DNA of 64,000 nucleotides from JAOEGB01 sp041262585. Its GTDB lineage: Bacteria > Actinomycetota > Actinomycetes > Streptosporangiales > Streptosporangiaceae. The translations under genes were made by a program, and so were the position numbers. The stretch lies in assembly GCF_041262585.1 (NCBI RefSeq), contig NZ_JBGCBZ010000020.1:1-64000 (forward strand). The letters run 5' to 3'. Under the pieces are notes generated by a model. The model was not told the origin of the DNA. It was given only the letters and a program-made list of their open reading frames with translations, and did not search any database. Positions 16,071-24,015 of this stretch are shown here, in pieces (the first letter of the stretch is position 1; each line of letters begins with the position of its first letter).

Positions 16071-18125
16071 ATGGAGACCAGCAGGCGGAGGTTCCTGGGC
16101 CTGGCCGCGGCCATGGCCGTCACGGGTTCGGCGTCCGCCAAGGGGACACCCGCCTGGGCCGGGGAGACCCGCGCCGAGGAGGCCGGAACAGCTCAGCAGG
16201 CCGGAGCGGCGCGGAAGCCCGGAGCAGGGCAGGAGGCCGGGGCGGCGCAGGAAGCCGGAGCGGCCCCGGAAGCCGCGCGGGAGAGCGCCGCGGGACGGCG
16301 GGCCGGGCAGGGCCCCTCGGGAGGCGACGTACCGGATCTCGCGGGCGTGGACCAGCCGGTGACGGCCACGCTCACGCCGTTCGCCGACGCGCTCCGCGTC
16401 CCGCCGCTGATCAGGCCGGACGGCGACCTGACGATCGAGATGCGGTCGGTGTCCAGGCGGCTCCACTCCCAGCTCCCGCCGACCACGCTGTGGGCCTACG
16501 AGGGGCACGTCCCCGGCCCGACCATCGAGGTGCGGCGCGGCCGGCGGTTGCGCGTCTACTGGACCAACCGGATCGAGGGCGAGCACGTGCCGGTCACGGC
16601 GGTGCAGGTGTACGCGCCGGTCGGCACGGGCACGCCGCCGAACACACTCCCCGGCCGGGGCGGGGCCGTGCCCAGGGACGACGTGGCGGGCATCCCACCG
16701 TGGCTCGTCGTCCACCTGCACGGCGCGGTCACCGGCGGCGGGCAGGACGGCTGGTCGGAGAACGGCCACGTGGCGGGAGAGGTGCAGATCTCGGAGTACC
16801 TGAACCGGCAGCCGTCGGCCGCCCTGTGGTACCACGACCACACGATGCACACCTCGACCTGGACGATCTTCGCCGGGCTGTTCGGCATGTACTGGATCCG
16901 GGACGACGAGGAGGACGCGCTCGGCCTGCCCAGCGGGCCGTACGAGATGCCGCTGATCTTGTGCGACCGCAACCTGGAGACGGACGCCGCGGGGCGGCTC
17001 ACCGGCCGGCTGCTGCACAAGGTGACCTTCCGGAACGAGATCCAGCGGGTCACCCGGCCGTTCGAGGGCCCGTACACGCTGGTGAACGGGATCATCTGGC
17101 CCTACCTGGACGTGGAGCCCCGGTGGTACCGGTTCCGCGTGCTGAACGCGGCCAACTCGCGGACGTTCCGGCTGGCGCTGATCGACGAGGCGACCGGGAA
17201 GACGGTGACGGGCGCCATGAAGCAGATCGGGACGGACGGCGGCCTTCTCCCGGCCCCCGTCCCGCTCGAGTTCCTCACCCTCTCCTCGGGCGAGCGCGCG
17301 GACGTGCTGATCGACTTCGGCGGCCACGCGGGGAGACGGCTGCGCCTGGTGAACACGGCCGCCGACGCCACGCCCGGCATGCCCTCGGCGGGCATGCCGT
17401 ACCCGGAGGTGATGCAGTTCCGGGTGGGCGGCCAAGCGGCCGAGGGGGGTGACGCGTTCAGGCTGCCGGCCGTCGTCTCGCCTTCGTTCGTACGGACCAC
17501 GCACGACAGCCTCCCGCCGGACCGGACCCACCGGATCGTGCTGACCAAGGTCGGCGGCGGCAGGCACTCGGAGATGTGGGAGATGGAGAAGGTGCACCCC
17601 GACTCCGTGAAGATCCCCAGCGAGGGGGTCGTCCAGCTCAAGACGGCGGACGGCAACGTCCTCACCTACCGGCGGATCGCCAACGGGCCGGACGACGTGG
17701 TGAACTACTTCGCCGAGCTGGACGCCTGGGAGCTGTGGACGTTCATCAACGCCACCGACTTCCCGCACCCGATGCACATCCATCTGATGCGCTTCCAGGC
17801 CATTTCTCGCGACATCTACGACGTCAGCGGCTTCGACGCCACGCTCGGCACGACCCTGAAGCCCATGGCGTACAAACAGGCGGGCGTCCTCACGCCCGGC
17901 GAGCAGGGAGCGAAGGACGTCATCCTGGTCGGGGAGAACGAGGTCGTCACCGTCGCGGGGCGGTTCGAGGGCGCGACCGGACGCTTCGCCTACCACTGCC
18001 ACCTGCTGGAGCACCAGGACGAGGGGATGATGCGCCCGCTCGTGGTCTACCCGCCCGGGATCATGGCGCTGCACATGGGCGGTGCCATGATCAGTGGCGC
18101 CCACCATGGCCACAGTCACATGTAA
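16071..18125 (+). CDS. Tat-exported multicopper oxidase (CotA/bilirubin oxidase-like)
   Basis: 684 residues. A twin-arginine signal (TSRRRFLGLAAAMAV) is followed by an unusual 45-residue Ala/Gly/Glu-rich tract built of short repeats. All copper motifs are present: VVHLHGAV, WYHDHTMH, HPMHIHLMRF, and YHCHLLEHQDEGMM with the type 1 Cys-His ligands. Such enzymes oxidise phenolics, bilirubin or metal ions with four-electron reduction of O2 outside the cell. The substrate cannot be read from sequence. ATG follows AAGGGGC. A 24-bp gap separates it from the aldo/keto reductase, so they may be co-transcribed. Confidence 0.92.
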   Translation: METSRRRFLGLAAAMAVTGSASAKGTPAWAGETRAEEAGTAQQAGAARKPGAGQEAGAAQEAGAAPEAARESAAGRRAGQGPSGGDVPDLAGVDQPVTATLTPFADALRVPPLIRPDGDLTIEMRSVSRRLHSQLPPTTLWAYEGHVPGPTIEVRRGRRLRVYWTNRIEGEHVPVTAVQVYAPVGTGTPPNTLPGRGGAVPRDDVAGIPPWLVVHLHGAVTGGGQDGWSENGHVAGEVQISEYLNRQPSAALWYHDHTMHTSTWTIFAGLFGMYWIRDDEEDALGLPSGPYEMPLILCDRNLETDAAGRLTGRLLHKVTFRNEIQRVTRPFEGPYTLVNGIIWPYLDVEPRWYRFRVLNAANSRTFRLALIDEATGKTVTGAMKQIGTDGGLLPAPVPLEFLTLSSGERADVLIDFGGHAGRRLRLVNTAADATPGMPSAGMPYPEVMQFRVGGQAAEGGDAFRLPAVVSPSFVRTTHDSLPPDRTHRIVLTKVGGGRHSEMWEMEKVHPDSVKIPSEGVVQLKTADGNVLTYRRIANGPDDVVNYFAELDAWELWTFINATDFPHPMHIHLMRFQAISRDIYDVSGFDATLGTTLKPMAYKQAGVLTPGEQGAKDVILVGENEVVTVAGRFEGATGRFAYHCHLLEHQDEGMMRPLVVYPPGIMALHMGGAMISGAHHGHSHM

Positions 18126-18149
18126 CCGGGATGTCCTAGGGTCGGAATC

Positions 18150-19148
18150 ATGGAATTCCGCCATCTCGGCCGCAGCGGCCTCATGGTCAGCGAGATCAGC
18201 TACGGCAACTGGATCACTCACGGCTCCCAAGTGGAGGAGGACGCCGCGCGCGAGTGCGTGCGGACGGCCCTGGACGAGGGCGTCACCACGTTCGACACCG
18301 CGGACGTCTACGCGGGAACCCGGGCCGAGGAGGTGCTCGGGCGGGCGCTGAAGGGCGTGCGACGCGAGTCGCTGGAGATCTTCACCAAGGTCTTCTGGCC
18401 CACGGGGCCGGGCCACAACGACCGCGGCCTGTCCCGCAAGCACATCGTCGAGTCCGTCAACGGCTCGCTTCGCCGGCTCCAGACCGACTACGTCGACCTC
18501 TACCAGGCCCACCGCTTCGACGTCGAGACGCCCCTGGAGGAGACCCTCCGCGCCTTCGACGATCTCGTACGGCAGGGCAAGGTGCTCTACGTCGGGGTCA
18601 GCGAATGGACGGCCGACCAGATCGCGCGGGCTCTGAAGATCGCCGACGAGATGGGCTTCGACCGGATCGTCTCCAACCAGCCGCAGTACAGCATGCTGTG
18701 GCGGGTCATCGAGGCCGAGGTCGTGCCGCTGTGCGAGAAGGAGGGGGTCGGCCAGGTCGTGTTCTCGCCCATCGCACAGGGCGTCCTCACCGGCAAGTAC
18801 CTCCCCGGGCAGCCGGCGCCCGCCGGGTCGCGGGCCACCCACGAGGCCGGCGCCGGCTTCATCAGCCGGATGATGGACGACGACGTGCTGCGGCGGGTCC
18901 AGGACCTCAAGCCCCTCGCGGCCGACCACGGGCTCACGATGGCCCAGCTCGCCGTGGCCTGGGTGCTGCAGAACCCGAACGTGTCGTCCGCCATCGTCGG
19001 CGCGTCGCGCCCGGACCAGGTGCGGGACAACGTCAAGGCCGCGGGCGTGAAGCTCGACGCGGAGACTCTGCGGCGGATCGACGACGTGCTCGCTCCCGTG
19101 ATCGAGCGCGACCCCGCCAGGACGATCAGCCCCACCCGGCGCCCGTAA
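18150..19148 (+). CDS. aldo/keto reductase (potassium-channel beta-subunit-like)
   Basis: 332 residues forming a TIM-barrel NADPH oxidoreductase. The catalytic tetrad is visible as TFDTADVYAG (Asp, Tyr), IFTKVFW (Lys) and YQAHRFD (His). The cofactor segment SAIVGASRPDQV is near the C-terminus. Sequence flavour (MEFRHLGRSGLMVSEISYG) places it with Kv-beta/YghZ-type reductases that reduce aldehydes or quinones; the substrate is unknown. It lies 24 bp after the multicopper oxidase on the same strand. Confidence 0.9.
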   Translation: MEFRHLGRSGLMVSEISYGNWITHGSQVEEDAARECVRTALDEGVTTFDTADVYAGTRAEEVLGRALKGVRRESLEIFTKVFWPTGPGHNDRGLSRKHIVESVNGSLRRLQTDYVDLYQAHRFDVETPLEETLRAFDDLVRQGKVLYVGVSEWTADQIARALKIADEMGFDRIVSNQPQYSMLWRVIEAEVVPLCEKEGVGQVVFSPIAQGVLTGKYLPGQPAPAGSRATHEAGAGFISRMMDDDVLRRVQDLKPLAADHGLTMAQLAVAWVLQNPNVSSAIVGASRPDQVRDNVKAAGVKLDAETLRRIDDVLAPVIERDPARTISPTRRP

Positions 19149-19156
19149 GCCCGTCG

Positions 19157-19203
19157 CTCATCCGGGGCTCATTCAGGCTCATTCGGGGGGCTCATTCGGG
19201 GCG
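19157..19203. repeat. 10-13-bp tandem repeat containing a stop codon
   Basis: Four units of CTCATTCGGGG (variants CTCATCCGGGG and CTCATTCAGG) run into the 3' end of the small minus-strand gene. Its stop TGA (19192-19194) is part of the last unit. Confidence 0.85.
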
Positions 19204-19404
19204 CAGCGACATCCCCGAGTATTCGACGCGCTCGTCCTCCATCAGCGTGACCTGCTCGACGCCGGATTCGAGCAGGTCGCGCCACGTCTCTCCAAGCCAG
19301 GACTCAGCGTCGGCCTGGCTGGAGAAGATCTCGCGCGGCAGCGGACGATCCGTCACCTCGCCGCCCTTCGCGTCCTCATAACGCCAACGCCACGTCATGC
19401 CCAT
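19192..19404 (-). CDS. small conserved hypothetical protein
   Basis: About 70 residues from ATG 19404, behind AAGGGG; ATG 19398 is an alternative. It starts MGMTWRWRYEDAKGGEV and is acidic, with helices near DAESWLGETWRDLLESG and a final strand-like VTLMEDERVEYSGM. It resembles short actinobacterial proteins of unknown function; no domain was recognised. Its 3' end lies in a tandem repeat, and repeat array B starts about 80 bp upstream. Confidence 0.7.
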   Translation of the reverse strand: MGMTWRWRYEDAKGGEVTDRPLPREIFSSQADAESWLGETWRDLLESGVEQVTLMEDERVEYSGMSLRPE

Positions 19405-19479
19405 GCACCCCTTGTGAGCGGTTTCATCCACGTCATTGCCCGCCACCGGACCGGGCTACCCTACATCCCCCTCACCCGG

Positions 19480-19605
19480 CGTGATCATGCACACCTTCCC
19501 CCGCGAGTCTCCCCACCGGCGCCCTCCTACATCGTGATCATGCACGCCTTCCCGCACGAGGGCCGCGACCTGCATCTCCACCTTTCGTGATCATGCGTGC
19601 GGGCT
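19480..19605. repeat. 53-bp repeat array B (3 copies)
   Basis: Cores TGATCA begin at 19482, 19535 and 19588, exactly 53 bp apart, all in minus orientation (TGATCATGCAC followed by CTTCCC). They fill the gap between divergent genes (small hypothetical protein and cobU). No cobalamin riboswitch was recognised in the rest of the 300-bp gap. Confidence 0.93.
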
Positions 19606-19705
19606 TCGGCTCGCCGTCCCTCCACATGCCTGTAGCCCCGCGCCGCGGATGTCAGGGCAACGCGTTAATGTCGGGCGTCTCTGGCCGGACGATCGTGGAG
19701 GTGAC

Positions 19706-21019
19706 GTGGAGGTCTTCCTGGAGGGCACCGCCGGCCCGGACGGCTGGCCCGCTCCCGGCTGCCCGTGCGCCTCCTGCGGACGGCTCCCGCCCGGACACCG
19801 CCGCCCGGCGTCTCTCGTCCTGAATGGCCAGGTACGGCTGTCGCCCGCGAACCAGCCACCCCGCACCGACGCCCTCCCGGCCATATCCGAGCCACCCGAC
19901 GGACCGGGCCTTCCCCAAGGACACGGTCTTCCCGGGGGATACGTCTTACGGCACGGCCCCGACGGGTGCGAGATCATCGACCCCGCCGGAGGGCGGCTGC
20001 TCTACGCCACGCACGGGGTCGTACAGGCCGCTCCCAGCCACGCCGCGACCCGGCCCCGGGTCCTCTCCCGGCCGGATGAGTGCCACGGCGTCGCCCCGCG
20101 GGCTCCTGGCGCCGGCCCCGGCCGAGACGATCCCGGTGCTCTCCGGGCCGGCCGGGGCCGTCCCCTCGCCTGCGAGATCATGCCGTACGCCGCGGAGCCG
20201 TACGACCTGGTGCTCATCGACCTGCTCGACCGGCCGGACCGCCTCGGCGATCTCCGTCACCGCGGCCTCGTGACGTCGCGCACGCAGGTGATCGCCGTCC
20301 ATCTCGATCATCGCGTGCCCTCGGAGGGCGAGCTCGCCCGGAGGCTGGGGTTCTGGCAGGCGAGAGCCGTACCGGACGGGACCGTGCTCACGGCGGCCCC
20401 CAAGTGGGAATCCGTAGAGGTCGGACGCCGCCCCCGGCGCACTCTGCTGCTCGGCGGGTCCCGATCCGGCAAGTCGGAGGAGGCCGAGCTGCGGGTGGCG
20501 GCCGACCCTGACGTGACATACGTGGCGACCGGGCCGTCCGGAGGAGACGACCCGTCCTGGCTGGCCAGGGTCAAGGCCCACCGGGACCGCCGCCCGGCGC
20601 ACTGGCGAACCGTGGAGACCGTCGATCTGACCGCCCTCCTCCGCGACCCGCCCGGGACGCTCCTGATCGACGGCCTGGGCACCTGGCTGGCCGCCGTGTT
20701 CGACGAATGCGGCGCGTGGCCCGGCGACCTCGGCGACACGCCGGCCCCGACAGCGGATCACGGCGAGGCGCCTCCTCTGGATCACATGTCTCCGCTGGAT
20801 CGCGTGGCCCGGCGATGCGACGAGTTGGTGGACGCCTGGCGGCACGCACCCGGCCCGGTCGTGGCGGTCAGCGACGAGGTCGGCCTCGGAGTCGTCCCGG
20901 CGACCGCCAGCGGGCGGCTGTTCCGCGACGCGCTGGGGCGTCTCAACCAGCGGCTCGCCCGCGAGTCCGAGGACGTGGCGCTGGTGGTCGCGGGCCGGGT
21001 CACACCGCTGCCGATCTGA
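19706..21019 (+). CDS. cobU: adenosylcobinamide kinase / cobinamide-phosphate guanylyltransferase with N-terminal extension
   Basis: 437 residues from GTG 19706 behind GGAGG. The C-terminal 190 residues are CobU: P-loop LLLGGSRSGKS, the guanylylated-His region VKAHRDRRPAHWRT, and VSDEVGLGVVP. CobU phosphorylates and then guanylylates adenosylcobinamide in nucleotide-loop assembly of B12. The N-terminal part (EVFLEGTAGPDGW, CPCASC) resembles the extra domain on other actinobacterial CobU proteins, possibly a degenerate metallo-hydrolase fold. Residues about 125-170 are poorly conserved and Pro/Arg-rich. cobS follows 25 bp downstream. Confidence 0.87.
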   Translation: MEVFLEGTAGPDGWPAPGCPCASCGRLPPGHRRPASLVLNGQVRLSPANQPPRTDALPAISEPPDGPGLPQGHGLPGGYVLRHGPDGCEIIDPAGGRLLYATHGVVQAAPSHAATRPRVLSRPDECHGVAPRAPGAGPGRDDPGALRAGRGRPLACEIMPYAAEPYDLVLIDLLDRPDRLGDLRHRGLVTSRTQVIAVHLDHRVPSEGELARRLGFWQARAVPDGTVLTAAPKWESVEVGRRPRRTLLLGGSRSGKSEEAELRVAADPDVTYVATGPSGGDDPSWLARVKAHRDRRPAHWRTVETVDLTALLRDPPGTLLIDGLGTWLAAVFDECGAWPGDLGDTPAPTADHGEAPPLDHMSPLDRVARRCDELVDAWRHAPGPVVAVSDEVGLGVVPATASGRLFRDALGRLNQRLARESEDVALVVAGRVTPLPI

Positions 21020-21044
21020 TCCCGCGCCGGTACGATCCTCCGCT

Positions 21045-22010
21045 GTGTCCGGAACGTCCCCGCTAAGTGGTCTCCGCGCCGCGTGGCGGTTCGCCATCGG
21101 GATGTTCACCGTGTTTCCGGTCCGGCCCGGCGACACGGATGGCGCCGTGGATGGCGGGCTGGATCGAGGGATCGCGGGCCGCGGCATGGTGCTGGCGCCG
21201 TTCGTCGGCGTGATCCTCGGGCTCGTGCCGGCCGCCGTACTGGTGGTCGTCCACTGGGTGTCGGGCTCCGCCTTATTGGCAGCCGTGCTCGCCGTCGGGA
21301 CCTTGGCATGGCTGACGCGTGGTCTCCATCTCGACGGCCTGGCCGACCTGGCCGACGGGCTGGGCAGCGGCAAGCCCGCCGAGGCCGCCCTGGACATCAT
21401 GAAACGCTCCGACATCGGCCCGTTCGGCGTCGTGACGCTGGTCTTCACGCTGCTCGCCCAGATCGCGGCGCTGTCGGCGGCCCCCGCCCCCGCCGCGCTC
21501 GTGACCGCGTGCGCCACCGGCCGGCTCGCCGTAACGTGGGCCTGCCGTGACGGCGTCCCCGCCGCCCGTCCCGGCGGTCTCGGCGCGCTCGTGGCGGGCA
21601 CCGTACGGCGAAGCCGGGCGATCGCCGCGACCGCCCTGACGGCCCTGGCCGTGGCCCTGCTCGGATCCGCCCCCACACTCGGGGGCCTTCAGCCGTGGTT
21701 AGGAGGCGGGGGCCGGACGTCGCTCCCCCTGCCGGCCCAGGACAGCCTCCATCCTCCCGGCGCGTCCCTGATCGGCGGGCTGGACGTCACGACGGCGGGC
21801 ACGTCGCTGAGCACATCGCTGAGCACATCGCTGAGCACGTCGCTGAGCACGGTGCTCGTGCTGCTCCTGGCGATGGCGGGGGGTCTCGGGGCCGCCGCCC
21901 TGGTGCGCCGCCGCGCCGTACGGCGGCTTGGCGGGATCACCGGCGACGTGCTCGGCGCGCTGGTCGAGACCGCCACGACGGCGGCCCTGCTCGTCTGCGC
22001 TCTCCTCTGA
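21045..22010 (+). CDS. cobS: adenosylcobinamide-GDP ribazoletransferase (cobalamin synthase)
   Basis: 321 residues, a polytopic membrane enzyme joining adenosylcobinamide-GDP and alpha-ribazole in the last steps of B12 synthesis. Conserved segments are LAWLTRGLHLDGLADLADG, KRSDIGPFGVV and RLGGITGDVLGA. Between about residues 220 and 270 is a non-conserved loop with an in-frame 12-bp tandem repeat giving (T-S-L-S) units, so the protein is longer than most relatives. The GTG start follows cobU closely, forming one operon. Confidence 0.95.
   Translation: MSGTSPLSGLRAAWRFAIGMFTVFPVRPGDTDGAVDGGLDRGIAGRGMVLAPFVGVILGLVPAAVLVVVHWVSGSALLAAVLAVGTLAWLTRGLHLDGLADLADGLGSGKPAEAALDIMKRSDIGPFGVVTLVFTLLAQIAALSAAPAPAALVTACATGRLAVTWACRDGVPAARPGGLGALVAGTVRRSRAIAATALTALAVALLGSAPTLGGLQPWLGGGGRTSLPLPAQDSLHPPGASLIGGLDVTTAGTSLSTSLSTSLSTSLSTVLVLLLAMAGGLGAAALVRRRAVRRLGGITGDVLGALVETATTAALLVCALL
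21801..21848 (+). repeat. in-frame 12-bp tandem repeat within cobS
   Basis: Four units of ACGTCGCTGAGC / ACATCGCTGAGC encode repeated Thr-Ser-Leu-Ser in a loop between membrane helices. Because the unit is a multiple of three, the frame is preserved. Confidence 0.9.
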
Positions 22011-22044
22011 CCCGCTGGACCGATTCCGACCCGTGGACCGATTC

Positions 22045-22344
22045 GCCGAGCCAGGCCGCCGCGACGAGCTTGCCCGTCCTGGCGCGGCTCGGCCCAAGGG
22101 TGAGACCGGTCTGCCGCGCCCACTGCCGGAACGGCGTGCCCCGGTGCACCAGGCGCCATACGGCGACCACGCCGAGAGACGGCGTCATCATCATGATCAC
22201 TGCCGTCACGAGGACGGGTGGTGAGCCGAGCGGGCTGCCGCTCACCCACACCGGGGTCGCGGCCAGCCACGACGCCCCGAAGGTGACGAGGAGGAACACC
22301 CACAAGTCCCCATTGCTACGAACACTACGACTGCTACAACGCAT
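22045..22344 (-). pseudogene. N-terminal remnant of a CPBP-type membrane protease
   Basis: The minus-strand frame from 22344 reads like the start of CPBP (Abi-family) intramembrane proteases: two hydrophobic helices (DLWVFLLVTFGASWLA, TAVIMMMTPSLGVVAVW), then FRQWARQTGLTLGP and a third helix beginning AAAWLG. Similarity stops near 22045, where the frame runs into the opposite strand of the cobS 3' end. The catalytic EExxxR region is missing. I read it as a gene truncated at its 3' end; a short functional membrane protein is less likely. Confidence 0.55.
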
Positions 22345-22429
22345 CGCGATACACCTCGTACAGGTCCAGGGGCATTGCCTGTGCCGGAAATTGAGCGTGA
22401 GGCCGGAGCCGCTCCGGCGGGGGGCGCCG

Positions 22430-22545
22430 CATGATCACGAAGCAGGATTTCGCTGGTGGCGTGGCTCCTCGGGGAATACGCGCATGATCACGACCGGAGG
22501 CTGCGCAGGTCAGCCACAAGGCCCGGGAACTTATGCATGATCACG
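22430..22545. repeat. 53-bp repeat array C (3 copies)
   Basis: Cores TGATCA begin at 22432, 22485 and 22538, exactly 53 bp apart, all in plus orientation. The last copy overlaps the 3' end of the DUF1648 gene, supplying its final codons (Arg-Asp-His-Ala) and stop. Confidence 0.93.
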
Positions 22546-23517
22546 CGGGGGGGCGGGGGCTTTCAGGGCGGTGAGAAGGGCGGCTCCTGTGGCGGCGTCG
22601 TCGATGCTGATGGCGAGTTCGCCCCCGGAGGTGTAGCGGACGACCAGGCATTCCCCGCCCCGGAGCATGATCGTGGCCCTGCCCGGGAGGCCGCGGAAGC
22701 CCCACCCGCCGACCTCTGAGGGGCGGCGCTGCTCCACCCACGCCTTCTCGATCTTCTCCAGCGGCACGTGGCGGGAGGGCCACCGGAGCGGGCCGAACGA
22801 TATCCGCAGGCCCTCGGGACTCACCTTCACGCGCACCGAGGAGAGGGCCAGCCCCGCCAGGCCGATGACGACGAGCGCCGCCGCCGTGATCCACAGGGCG
22901 CCCGGCAGTCCGAGGACCGCGCCCAGCGCGATCGCACCGGCCGCGACCAGGCCCACGATGGCCATCGCGCTCGCCCAGGGGGCGGACACCGACGACACCC
23001 ACACCGCCCGCTCACCGGGATCGAGGTGCAGCGCCACCGGCGTCTCGCCGTCCTCCGGGCGCTCGTCTGGCCCGGGCCGGGTGGCGAGGTGGCCGATCCA
23101 GCCGGCGAGGAGGGCGGCGGCGATGAGGGGGACGACCCGCCAGCCGACCGTTCCCGCCTGCTCCCACCGGGCCCGGTCGAGGTTGGCGTTCAGGGACAGC
23201 GCCTGGAGTCCGAGCGCGAGGCAGGCGCCCGCCCCGAGAGCCGCTCCGATCCGCCCGCGGGCGTACCGCCGCCGCAAAGCCCCGGCACGCGTGGCGATGC
23301 CCAGGCAGACGCCGGCGATCGCGGCCCACAAAACAACATGGAATGTGACGAATCCCCCGAAGGACATGGCGCCATCGGGTGTGCCGGACGGCCCCCAGTG
23401 CGAGGCCACAGGGTCAGGCAGGCGGTCCCGGAACGCCAGGGGTGTCGTCACCAGCGCCACGGCGACAAGGGCGGTCCAGGCTCCGGCGGTCAGCAGAAAA
23501 CGGGTCCGGAACCTCAT
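22531..23517 (-). CDS. DUF1648-domain membrane protein
   Basis: 328 residues. The N-terminus holds a transmembrane helix, then LPDPVASHWGPSGTPDGAMS, the DUF1648 signature. Further helices lie at about 60-75, 92-110, 126-145 and 185-228. A C-terminal cytoplasmic domain of about 100 residues begins SVRVKVSPEGLRISFGP and looks PH-like. The function is unknown; relatives sit beside YtrA-type GntR regulators. The ATG overlaps the GntR gene stop (ATGA), so they form one operon. The last codons and stop come from repeat array C. Confidence 0.85.
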   Translation of the reverse strand: MRFRTRFLLTAGAWTALVAVALVTTPLAFRDRLPDPVASHWGPSGTPDGAMSFGGFVTFHVVLWAAIAGVCLGIATRAGALRRRYARGRIGAALGAGACLALGLQALSLNANLDRARWEQAGTVGWRVVPLIAAALLAGWIGHLATRPGPDERPEDGETPVALHLDPGERAVWVSSVSAPWASAMAIVGLVAAGAIALGAVLGLPGALWITAAALVVIGLAGLALSSVRVKVSPEGLRISFGPLRWPSRHVPLEKIEKAWVEQRRPSEVGGWGFRGLPGRATIMLRGGECLVVRYTSGGELAISIDDAATGAALLTALKAPAPPRDHA

Positions 23518-23879
23518 TCCGGGCCTCCACTTCGTGAGAGTTCCGTGATGATTTCGATGACGTCGCCAGGGCCGTAGCCGTACCGGGCGGCCTCGTCGAG
23601 CAGGTCGCGCACCTTTCCCCCGAGGGCCTCGCGGGCGTCGGGCCGCCGCAGGACGGACACGCCGCGCCCGCGGCGGAACTCCAGCAGCCCCTCATCCCGC
23701 AGGTCGCGCAGGGAGCGCAGCACCGTGTTGGCGTTGACGCCCAGCGCGTCGGCCAAGTCCCGCGCGGGGGGCAGCCGCTCCCCCGGGGCGACCTGCCCGT
23801 CCGCGATCGCCCGCCGGATGGCGGCGGTCACCTGCTCGTGCAGGGGACGGGGATCGTTGAGATCAAGCTTCAGCAACAT
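23514..23879 (-). CDS. GntR-family regulator, YtrA subfamily
   Basis: 121 residues from ATG 23879. The winged helix-turn-helix (PLHEQVTAAIRRAIADGQVAPGER, then LADALGVNANTVLRSLRDL) fills residues 10-75. A short C-terminal tail instead of a large ligand domain is typical of YtrA regulators, which usually repress their own operon of membrane proteins. It is the first gene of the operon with the DUF1648 protein. A strong inverted repeat lies just upstream (23894-23928). Upstream in-frame ATGs exist but lack homology. Confidence 0.92.
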   Translation of the reverse strand: MLLKLDLNDPRPLHEQVTAAIRRAIADGQVAPGERLPPARDLADALGVNANTVLRSLRDLRDEGLLEFRRGRGVSVLRRPDAREALGGKVRDLLDEAARYGYGPGDVIEIITELSRSGGPE

Positions 23880-23893
23880 GATGCTAGCGACAT

Positions 23894-23928
23894 TAGCACC
23901 ATATCGGGAATATTTACATATAGTGCTA
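23894..23928. promoter_or_regulatory. probable GntR operator (inverted repeat)
   Basis: TAGCACCATAT (23894-23904) and ATATAGTGCTA (23918-23928) match as inverted arms at 10 of 11 positions around an AT-rich centre, 15 bp upstream of the GntR start. The local AT content is far above the window average. Autorepression is the natural reading but is inferred. Confidence 0.65.
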
Positions 23929-24015
23929 CCGCCATTGGCACCATTGTGGTTACCGATTGGTAGGATGACCCCTCGTTTATGCGTAGGGGAGTAAGCCCAG
24001 CTAGCATCGGCACAC

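Noticed and set aside
16008..18929. Very long open frame opposite the multicopper oxidase and aldo/keto reductase
   Set aside because: Its translation is Arg/His/Pro/Val-rich without domains, the usual shadow of high-GC genes. The plus-strand proteins have complete motifs.
19405..19705. Cobalamin riboswitch upstream of cobU-cobS
   Set aside because: I searched by eye for the conserved B12-box pattern and saw none; the interval is occupied by repeat array B.
22045..22303. Alternative minus-strand frame of about 200 codons downstream of cobS
   Set aside because: Its translation is Arg/Pro-rich and includes the reverse of the cobS repeat; the CPBP-like frame is more convincing.
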